A stretch of DNA of 15,981 nt from Marinilabiliales bacterium (GTDB lineage Bacteria; Bacteroidota; Bacteroidia; Bacteroidales; F082): contig PKSW01000181.1 of the NCBI GenBank assembly GCA_002869465.1, forward strand, positions 1 through 15,981, read 5' to 3'. A program made the translations under genes and the position numbers. The notes below the pieces were generated by a model. The model had not been told where the DNA came from. It ran no database searches and saw nothing but the letters and a program-made list of their open reading frames with translations. Each line of letters opens with the position of its first letter. The first letter of the stretch is position 1. This document shows, piece by piece, positions 6,186 to 12,607 of the stretch.

Positions 6186-9100
6186 TTAAAGATTGGAATT
6201 GTCATTTGTATGAATCACATATATTCTTTTTCTGCCATCCATTTTTACCAGAACCGGATCATCAAATTGGATGTGTTTAAAAAAATTTCCCTGCTGAATT
6301 ACTTTTTGTTTCTCCAGCAGTTCATATTGGATATAGCTTCGCGAGATCTCAGGCTGGACCGTAAAATACCCCACATCCATGGTAGTTACATTATGAAAGA
6401 AGTGTGAACCGGATGAAGCATCCAATGGAAAATCATCCAGGCTGGTTTCCACAATTACCTTGGCGTTTGAGATTTGGTGCCATTTAACGGGGATGCCTAT
6501 CCACCTATCACGTGTGCCCCACCTTCCAGGACCCATCAAAATGTATTTTTTATTGGCCTCCTGCATCCCTGCGTTGATCTTTTCAATTTCAAGCGCCATT
6601 TCCAGGGTTTTACTTTTATCAAAATGGGTGGGATCCACATAAATCACATCCCTGATATCATCCACACAGCCATTTCCCATGCCTTTTTCCGAGAAAAGAA
6701 TGATCTCCTTCTTATCAATTTCCTTCAAATTCACATCACACTTTTGCATGCTGCTGATTAGCGGTTTGATCTGCAACAGGTAAAAAGACGCTTTGCCATC
6801 TTTATCTCTTTTCAAATCAACAGCATATTCAATTTCAATGGCGGTACCCATGGCATCTTTTCCGAGTTCCAGGATCAGTTGCAGGGCTTTTGCCAATTCT
6901 ATATAATTGTGTTTCAGAATATTGGCAAAATCAACAATACGCGGCCCCCGCTTGCGAAGCCCTGGGTAAATGGTATTATTGTCAGGATCATAAACCGATG
7001 CACAATGCGTTAAGGTGCCATGCCGCTCCGAAACCGACATATCTTCTTCAGATATACCTGCCAATTCACCTTCCAACAAGTCCAGGTCTTTGCGTTTCAT
7101 ATCAATGGCATAAAACCATACCTGGGAATTGTTAAATTGATCTTTCAGGGAGTTGATCCGGGTAGCCGGATACTTAGGCGAAAATCGGTAAGCCCGGTTG
7201 CCTTCCACTACGTATTTACCCAGCCCAACCGATGCAATGGCGAAACCTTCTTCCGGCTTCATGTGTGCAAAAGGATAGAAATTAAATGATTGCGCTACAC
7301 CACTGATGTGCGGGTAGTATAAATCGTCATACTGATTGCCGACCACTTCCTGGATAACCACTGCCATCTTCTCTTCTTCAATCTTATAATCAATCGCTTT
7401 TACATAACCTTTGGCTGTGCTTGAATACACAGAAGCATATACTAGTTTGATGGCTTCGCAAACTTTTTTCAATCGTAATTGATGATCCGGATGATTATTG
7501 GGCAAAAGATAGGTTTCGAAGATACCTGCAAAAGGACGCATGAGTGAATCTTCAAATAAGCCCGATGACCGGATGGCCAGAGGTCGTTTTAATTTTTTCA
7601 GAAGGTGATCCAGTTTATATATAAGTTGATCAGACAGTTTTCCTTTGATAAAAATCTCTCTAATCCGTTCGTAATTTTTTTCATCAACAATAAGTGATGA
7701 AAAGTCATTATTGTTGATAAATTCTTCGAATTCACGGGTTCCGATAATGAAAGTTTTGGGTGTTCTGATCCTGATATCGGTGAGATGTTGGTCGAAATCA
7801 TATTTATTGATCAACGCATTAATAAATGCCAACCCTCTTCCTTTTCCTCCCATCGAACCATCTGCCAGCGTATATATGTTATCTTCCGTTACTTCTGACT
7901 TTGTGGTATAGGGCAAAATATTTCCGGAATCCTGCTCATTCCTGTTTTCTTTGATCATTTGAAGAATGGCATTACGTAATTCATCAGTATTTTTAAAATC
8001 AGATACTTTTTTCGGATTTAAAATGCTGGCAGCGCGTATTTCGCCCCTGGCCATAAGCCACATGGAAAGGTGATCTCGACTGGCATGAAACAGCAAAGAA
8101 TCCTCGGGGATGGTGCGCAACTGATCCTCGAACATTTTTAGATTCTCCGCCCTTGAAATCTCATTGCCATCGCCATCTTTAAAAACGAAATCGCCAAACC
8201 CCAGATAATTCGTTAGAAAACTTTGAATGTCCTGGTACAGCGTTTCTGAATGTTTATGAATAAATAATGAATTGTATTGTTTTGCCACATCTGCATATGT
8301 ATCGTCAGCCGATTGCAGTATGGTGGGCAGGTTCCTTAATTTTTTATGAGCGAATTTGAGTAATTCAATACCTGCATCTTCATCCAGTTTACCATTTCTT
8401 TCAAATTTGACATCTGAAATCAGACAGAGCATATAATTTTTGTACTCTTTGAGTATTTCAGTAGCTTCCTCGAAATTAGTGGCCAGTAATATTTTTGGCC
8501 TTGCCCGCATTCTGAGCACTTTATAAAGCTCGTCAGTACCTACTTCTTCAATAATTTCCTTGGTTTGGTTCATCACCACATGATACAAAAACGACAGGTA
8601 TCGAGTGTAATAATCGGGCGAGTCTTCCACCACCAGTATCACCCTTACTTTACCAATCTTCGTATCATTCTCCACATTGATCTTATCCTCCAGCAGTTTG
8701 ATCATTGAAAAGAAAATGCTGGTGTCGCCGTTCCAGGTAAAAATTTTATCAACGTAATCAATTTTCTTGATTTCCTCGGTAAAATAACCCAAATCGGTAC
8801 TGTTATTCAGCAATAAATAAATGGGGATATAGGGATAATGCTTTTTTATTTCTTCACTGACAAGCAATGGGGTTTTCTTATCAACGCCCACCATGTAGAT
8901 GATCAGGTCAAAATGCTTGTTACTCAGGTTTTCGAGGGCAAATTCAATAGAAGAAGCAGCCGTGATTCGTGGGATAGAAGTTAAATTCAATTGCCCATAT
9001 TGTCCCAGCATATGTTCTGAGAAGCGTCCTTCTTTTTCTATTGCATAGGCATCATAAAGACTTGAAATTAATAAGATTTCGCGCACTTTAAAAGGCATCA

Positions 9101-9602
9101 GATCGTGATACAGATCTCGATTATCCGTATATTTATTCAGAAACTTTTGTAAGAACTGGTTATTGATGGTACTTTTCACTTTTTGGTCTGATTTGCTTTT
9201 ACTATTTGATTCGGTTTGAATTTCAAGTCCGGTTCTGTTCAGATATCTTACGATTAAGTTACCAAGGTTGTGGATGAAATTCTCCAGGTCAAGTTGACTT
9301 TTTTCAGCATTAATAATCGTTTGATCATGTAAACTTAATACAATAGTCCCCTTCTTTCCATCCTGTGATGAAAATAATTGCTCAAAACATTTTTCTGTCT
9401 TTTTGAAACCGGAAGTACTGAATTCCTGCTGATCAAAAACTAGCTGCAGCCCCGAACAAGAAACAAATTCATGATGGTTTGAATAAATCTTAATCAGCTG
9501 TTTAAAGCTAAGTTCTGGGGCTTTATTCTGATTCAACAAATGGTTTATCTGATTGAACAATTCCAATGAATCGGGATATTGAAATGGATGGCCTGAAGGC
9601 AT
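6186..9602 (-). CDS. Tandem receiver-like domains fused to a PPDK/PEP-synthase-type ATP-grasp domain
   Basis: This 1138-aa soluble protein has several parts. Residues 1-130 are an unrecognised N-terminal domain. Residues ~173-310 look like a receiver fold without acidic pocket or phospho-aspartate (FDLIIYMVGV at 231-240). Residues ~319-465 form a second receiver with VVEDSPD (E326, D327), Asp397 in LISDVKF, Ser431 and Lys450 at the expected sites, and a long insert before Asp397. Residues ~580-950 match the N-terminal ATP-grasp domain of pyruvate phosphate dikinase/PEP synthase: GGKGRGLA at 585-592, RSSGLFED at 678-685, FAGIFETYL at 691-699, IEYAVD at 924-929 and YLLQIKPL at 941-948. About 190 further residues follow, including GPGRWGT at 1024-1030. 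The swivelling phosphohistidine domain and PEP-binding barrel are absent, so it cannot be a complete PPDK or PEP synthase. A signalling or phosphotransfer role is inferred. It is divergent from the LuxR-type regulator gene at 9698. Confidence 0.8.
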   Translation of the reverse strand: MPSGHPFQYPDSLELFNQINHLLNQNKAPELSFKQLIKIYSNHHEFVSCSGLQLVFDQQEFSTSGFKKTEKCFEQLFSSQDGKKGTIVLSLHDQTIINAEKSQLDLENFIHNLGNLIVRYLNRTGLEIQTESNSKSKSDQKVKSTINNQFLQKFLNKYTDNRDLYHDLMPFKVREILLISSLYDAYAIEKEGRFSEHMLGQYGQLNLTSIPRITAASSIEFALENLSNKHFDLIIYMVGVDKKTPLLVSEEIKKHYPYIPIYLLLNNSTDLGYFTEEIKKIDYVDKIFTWNGDTSIFFSMIKLLEDKINVENDTKIGKVRVILVVEDSPDYYTRYLSFLYHVVMNQTKEIIEEVGTDELYKVLRMRARPKILLATNFEEATEILKEYKNYMLCLISDVKFERNGKLDEDAGIELLKFAHKKLRNLPTILQSADDTYADVAKQYNSLFIHKHSETLYQDIQSFLTNYLGFGDFVFKDGDGNEISRAENLKMFEDQLRTIPEDSLLFHASRDHLSMWLMARGEIRAASILNPKKVSDFKNTDELRNAILQMIKENRNEQDSGNILPYTTKSEVTEDNIYTLADGSMGGKGRGLAFINALINKYDFDQHLTDIRIRTPKTFIIGTREFEEFINNNDFSSLIVDEKNYERIREIFIKGKLSDQLIYKLDHLLKKLKRPLAIRSSGLFEDSLMRPFAGIFETYLLPNNHPDHQLRLKKVCEAIKLVYASVYSSTAKGYVKAIDYKIEEEKMAVVIQEVVGNQYDDLYYPHISGVAQSFNFYPFAHMKPEEGFAIASVGLGKYVVEGNRAYRFSPKYPATRINSLKDQFNNSQVWFYAIDMKRKDLDLLEGELAGISEEDMSVSERHGTLTHCASVYDPDNNTIYPGLRKRGPRIVDFANILKHNYIELAKALQLILELGKDAMGTAIEIEYAVDLKRDKDGKASFYLLQIKPLISSMQKCDVNLKEIDKKEIILFSEKGMGNGCVDDIRDVIYVDPTHFDKSKTLEMALEIEKINAGMQEANKKYILMGPGRWGTRDRWIGIPVKWHQISNAKVIVETSLDDFPLDASSGSHFFHNVTTMDVGYFTVQPEISRSYIQYELLEKQKVIQQGNFFKHIQFDDPVLVKMDGRKRIYVIHTNDNSNL

Positions 9603-9624
9603 AAAACAGGAGATTTGAACTTTA

Positions 9625-9653
9625 CAAAGTTAATTTGAAATGTTGAATTAACA
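9625..9653 (-). promoter_or_regulatory. Promoter of the receiver/ATP-grasp gene
   Basis: On the minus strand TAACTTTG (9632-9625) is an exact TAnnTTTG box, ending 22 nt before the ATG at 9602. The upstream -33 element is weak (TGTT at 9653-9650, spacer 17). The box is directly visible; its use is inferred. Confidence 0.45.
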
Positions 9654-9666
9654 TTTTGTATTTTCG
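9634..9666 (+). promoter_or_regulatory. Promoter of the LuxR-type regulator gene
   Basis: TTTG at 9634-9637 and TATTTTCG at 9659-9666 are 21 nt apart. The first is an exact -33 element; the second has one mismatch to TAnnTTTG. The box ends 31 nt before the ATG at 9698. It overlaps the region of the opposing minus-strand promoter, so the two divergent genes could be regulated together or compete for polymerase. Confidence 0.45.
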
Positions 9667-9697
9667 CTTTTTGTTCAAAAACAAGTAATTCTTCAAC

Positions 9698-10354
9698 ATG
9701 ATCAATGTTGCCATCCTTGACGAACACCCGGTTGCCTGCGATGCTTTAAAAGCGCTGCTGCATGATGCTGATGACATTTCGATTGAGGGATGCAACACCA
9801 CATACAGGGAATTAATTGGTAAACTTTCAGAAAACCAAACCCATGTTATATTGCTGGTATTATACCAACCCGAGGTAAATGATGTTGAGAGCATCCGTTT
9901 GCTGAGCCAGCGGTTTCCAAAGGTGAAAGTGCTTGTTCTTTCCATGTTTAAAGATGAACGGTTTATTTTAAAAATGATCAAAGCGGGCGCCAAAGGGCAC
10001 CTGAGCCGCGATACCAACCGCTCTGAAATTCTGGAAGCTATTTATACGCTCAGAAACGGATATGAATTTTACGCCAAAACCATCACGAACATCTTATTAA
10101 GTAGTTATTTAAGTGATGACCAGATCGATGTCAGCGAAAAGGAAACCCGCCAGAAAAGTTTATCCGACAGAGAAATGGAAGTGTTTAAATTGTTTGCGGA
10201 AGGTTTCTCGAACAGGGAAATTGCCGAACAATTGTTCATCAGTGTAAGGACTGTAGAAACCCACAAGAACAACATCATGAAAAAAATCAATATGAAGACA
10301 ACGGTTGACCTGGTGAAGTTTGCAATTAAAAATAATATAATCGAACTGGACTAA
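9698..10354 (+). CDS. LuxR/NarL-family regulator with degenerate receiver
   Basis: This 218-aa protein has an N-terminal receiver (residues 1-~120) and a C-terminal LuxR-type helix-turn-helix (154-212: LSDREMEVFKLFAEG, then SNREIAEQL and VRTVETHKNNIMKK), so it should bind DNA. The receiver keeps Asp8 and Glu9 of the acidic pocket and Ser82 at the Thr/Ser site. The position of the phospho-accepting Asp is Val54 (in VILLVLYQPEVND, codon GTA), and the conserved Lys is Arg104 (AGAKGHLSRD). It probably cannot be activated by aspartyl phosphate and may be constitutive or controlled by protein contact or ligand. No histidine kinase lies nearby; the divergent neighbour has a receiver with an intact acceptor site, which suggests a shared pathway. 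The gene's stop overlaps the stop of convergent obgE by 4 bp (10351-10354). Confidence 0.88.
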   Translation: MINVAILDEHPVACDALKALLHDADDISIEGCNTTYRELIGKLSENQTHVILLVLYQPEVNDVESIRLLSQRFPKVKVLVLSMFKDERFILKMIKAGAKGHLSRDTNRSEILEAIYTLRNGYEFYAKTITNILLSSYLSDDQIDVSEKETRQKSLSDREMEVFKLFAEGFSNREIAEQLFISVRTVETHKNNIMKKINMKTTVDLVKFAIKNNIIELD

Positions 10355-11349
10355 AAAGGCTTTTCATTCAACGCCCTCCAAATCATATCTTTCAACTCAA
10401 CCAAACCAATATTTGCTAACGAACTTATAAAAATATAAGGTACTTTGGGCAGGTTCTTTTCGATCTCCTTTGTGAGTTCTTCGTCCAGCATATCTGACTT
10501 TGAGATGGCCAGAATTCTTTCCTTATCCAACAACTCCGGATTGTACTGTTTCAGTTCGTTTAAAAGTATGTGGTATTCTTTATTGATCTCATCACTGTCA
10601 GCCGGTACCAAAAACAACAATATGGAGTTTCTTTCAATATGCCGTAAAAATCTCAGGCCAAGTCCCTTTCCTTCATGCGCCCCTTCAATAATACCCGGGA
10701 TATCAGCCATTACAAAGGAATAATTATCACGGTAAGAAACAATACCCAAATTAGGGCGTAAGGTAGTAAACGGATAGTCAGCAATTTCAGGCTTAGCTGC
10801 TGAAACCACAGATAAGAGCGTCGATTTTCCGGCGTTCGGAAAACCTACCAATCCCACATCTGCCAATATCTTTAATTCGAAAACAATACTTGCTTCAATA
10901 CCTTCTTCGCCTGGTTGTGCGTACTTCGGCGCCTGGTTGGTGGAGGTTTTAAAATGATCATTTCCCAATCCGCCACGTCCACCTTTCAGCAATATTAATT
11001 TCTGTCCGTCTTCCGTAATTTCCCCCAATTCAGCATCTGTTTCCAGATCTTTGGCAATTGTACCCAGCGGCACCTCGATCAGAATATCTTTGCCACTTGC
11101 ACCTGTGCTGCGTTGTCCACTTCCTGAAGCACCGTTATCAGCCCGCAAATGCCGGGTGTAGCGCAAATGCAATAGCGTCCACAACTGTGCATTGCCTACC
11201 ATGACTATATCGCCACCTTTACCTCCATCACCACCGTCAGGGCCACCTTTGGGTAAATATTTTTCGCGACGTAAATGCGCTGATCCTGGTCCGCCATTGC
11301 CTGAACGGCAAAATATTCTTACATAATCAACAAAATTTGAAACTGACAT
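10351..11349 (-). CDS. obgE: GTPase Obg/CgtA
   Basis: This 332-aa protein has the full Obg core. A glycine-rich Obg fold fills residues ~1-158, with KGGPDGGDGGKGGD at 34-47 and KGGRGGLGNDHF at 122-133. It is followed by a G domain with P-loop GFPNAGKST at 169-177, the switch YPFTTLRPN at 192-200, DIPG at 216-219, SKSD at 283-286 in the place of NKxD, and SSLAN at 309-313. There is no C-terminal OCT domain, which is common outside Firmicutes/Actinobacteria. Obg is an essential ribosome-associated GTPase of 50S assembly and stress response in the cytoplasm. The start ATG at 11349 gives the conserved MSVSNFVDYVRI N-terminus. It is convergent with the LuxR-type gene, with overlapping stop codons, and divergent from pdxA. 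Confidence 0.96.
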   Translation of the reverse strand: MSVSNFVDYVRIFCRSGNGGPGSAHLRREKYLPKGGPDGGDGGKGGDIVMVGNAQLWTLLHLRYTRHLRADNGASGSGQRSTGASGKDILIEVPLGTIAKDLETDAELGEITEDGQKLILLKGGRGGLGNDHFKTSTNQAPKYAQPGEEGIEASIVFELKILADVGLVGFPNAGKSTLLSVVSAAKPEIADYPFTTLRPNLGIVSYRDNYSFVMADIPGIIEGAHEGKGLGLRFLRHIERNSILLFLVPADSDEINKEYHILLNELKQYNPELLDKERILAISKSDMLDEELTKEIEKNLPKVPYIFISSLANIGLVELKDMIWRALNEKPF

Positions 11350-11380
11350 TTAGCTGTTTTACTGAAAACCAATTCAGCTA

Positions 11381-11388
11381 CAAAGGTC
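11381..11388 (-). promoter_or_regulatory. Candidate -7 box of obgE
   Basis: On the minus strand GACCTTTG matches TAnnTTTG at all but the first base and lies 31 nt before the obgE ATG. No good -33 element sits at the right distance, so support is weak. Confidence 0.25.
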
Positions 11389-11410
11389 TTAAATATTCCC
11401 ATTAAAAACT

Positions 11411-11418
11411 TACTTTTG
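11411..11418 (+). promoter_or_regulatory. -7 box of pdxA, which decides its start
   Basis: TACTTTTG is an exact TAnnTTTG box 18 nt before the ATG at 11437. A TTG inside it (11416-11418) is in frame with pdxA and could be mistaken for the start, but if the box is the promoter that codon is upstream of the transcript. No clear -33 element was found. Confidence 0.45.
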
Positions 11419-11436
11419 CATATCAAACTCAATGAT

Positions 11437-12555
11437 ATGATAAAGCATGACGAAAAAGATACCGGTGAAAAGATCAAATTAGGTATCACACATGGTGATG
11501 TGAACGGCATTAGTTATGAAATAATCATCAATGCATTGAATGATCATCGTATCAATGATTTTTTTACCCCGGTAATTTATGGTTTATCAAAAGCGCTATC
11601 ATTCCAGCGCAAAAACCTAGGCGCGAACGATTTTAATTACAAAATTGTAAACACAGCACAGCAGGCATATCAAAAGAAAGTAAATATCGTCAATATCAGC
11701 GATGATGAAATTAAGATTGAATATGGTAAATCGACTAAAGAGGCTGGAGAATTGGCTTACAAAGCACTTGAATATGCCAGAAAAGACTTGCAGGACGGAC
11801 ATATTCAGGCGCTTGTAACTGCACCTTTAAACAAGGCGAATATACAGTCAGATGCATTTAATTTCTCAGGGCATACCGAATATCTCACATCTGTTTTCGG
11901 GGCTGAGTCAGCACTCATGCTGATGGTATTTAACGATATCCGTATCGGAACAGTAACCGGCCATCTTCCATTAAAAAATGTTGCTTCAACCATTAGCAGT
12001 GATTTGATACTCAAAAAACTGGATATTCTGCATCATTCACTTCAATTTGATTTTAATATTCAGAAACCAAAAATTGCCTTGCTTAGCATCAACCCGCATG
12101 CCGGGGATGATGGCGTGATTGGAAATGAAGATAATGAAGTAGTAGTGCCTGCTATTCAACGAGCGAAAGAAAAGGGTTACCTGGTTTATGGACCCTACCC
12201 TGCCGATGGTTTTTTTGGTGCAGGAACTTTCAAAAAATTTGATGCAACACTGGCTATGTATCATGATCAGGGCCTGGTACCTTTTAAAATTCTCGCTTTT
12301 GAAGGCGGGGTAAATTTTACAGCGGGTTTGCCATTTGTCAGGACCTCGCCTGCGCATGGCACTGCTTACGATAAAGCAGGTAAAAACATATCCATCTGCG
12401 ATGCCATGCGACAGGCCCTTTACCTTGCGGTTGATATTTTTAAAAACCGTCAGGAATACAACGAAAGGAATGCCAATCCGCTGCCTACCGGTTTAATGGA
12501 AGAAATGAATGATAAAAATCAAAGAGACAATCCGGTGCAGCCACTTACAGAATAA
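11437..12555 (+). CDS. pdxA: 4-hydroxythreonine-4-phosphate dehydrogenase PdxA
   Basis: This 372-aa protein is a clear PdxA, the NAD-dependent enzyme that oxidises 4-phospho-hydroxythreonine in the DXP-independent-of-PLP-salvage branch of pyridoxal phosphate synthesis (the pdxA/pdxJ route). Metal-binding histidines are visible as H146 (SGHTEYL), H176 (TGHLPL) and H276 (MYHDQGL). INPHAGDDG at 218-226 and AHGTAYDKAG at 306-315 are signature segments. The N-terminal motif reads GDVNGISYEI at 20-29, where many PdxA have GDPAGIGPE; a changed form is usual in Bacteroidota. The ATG at 11437 is preferred over an in-frame TTG at 11416. The gene is divergent from obgE and followed after 52 bp by murF-alr, whose racemase part uses the product cofactor. 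Confidence 0.95.
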   Translation: MIKHDEKDTGEKIKLGITHGDVNGISYEIIINALNDHRINDFFTPVIYGLSKALSFQRKNLGANDFNYKIVNTAQQAYQKKVNIVNISDDEIKIEYGKSTKEAGELAYKALEYARKDLQDGHIQALVTAPLNKANIQSDAFNFSGHTEYLTSVFGAESALMLMVFNDIRIGTVTGHLPLKNVASTISSDLILKKLDILHHSLQFDFNIQKPKIALLSINPHAGDDGVIGNEDNEVVVPAIQRAKEKGYLVYGPYPADGFFGAGTFKKFDATLAMYHDQGLVPFKILAFEGGVNFTAGLPFVRTSPAHGTAYDKAGKNISICDAMRQALYLAVDIFKNRQEYNERNANPLPTGLMEEMNDKNQRDNPVQPLTE

Positions 12556-12607
12556 TATATCATTGTCTTTCGTTTAATCAAAACGAGATTAAAACTCAAT
12601 ATCAATC

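Noticed and set aside
6989..7040. HGTLTHCASV (residues 861-870 of the ATP-grasp protein) resembles the phosphohistidine loop GGxxSHAAI of PPDK
   Set aside because: It lies before the last ATP-grasp motifs (IEYAVD, YLLQIKPL), whereas the phosphohistidine domain follows them in PPDK and PEP synthase, and the surrounding residues do not fit. Treated as a chance likeness.
9622..10017. Minus-strand ORF of 131 codons under the LuxR-type gene
   Set aside because: It is antisense to a clear receiver domain and crosses the divergent promoter region; no family features.
11416..11436. In-frame TTG start of pdxA at 11416
   Set aside because: The TTG is part of the TACTTTTG -7 box and adds seven residues with no family support.
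12573..12593. Inverted repeat TTTAATC...GATTAAA between pdxA and murF-alr as a terminator
   Set aside because: It is all A/T except one pair, 7 bp long, with no following T tract; too weak to call a terminator.
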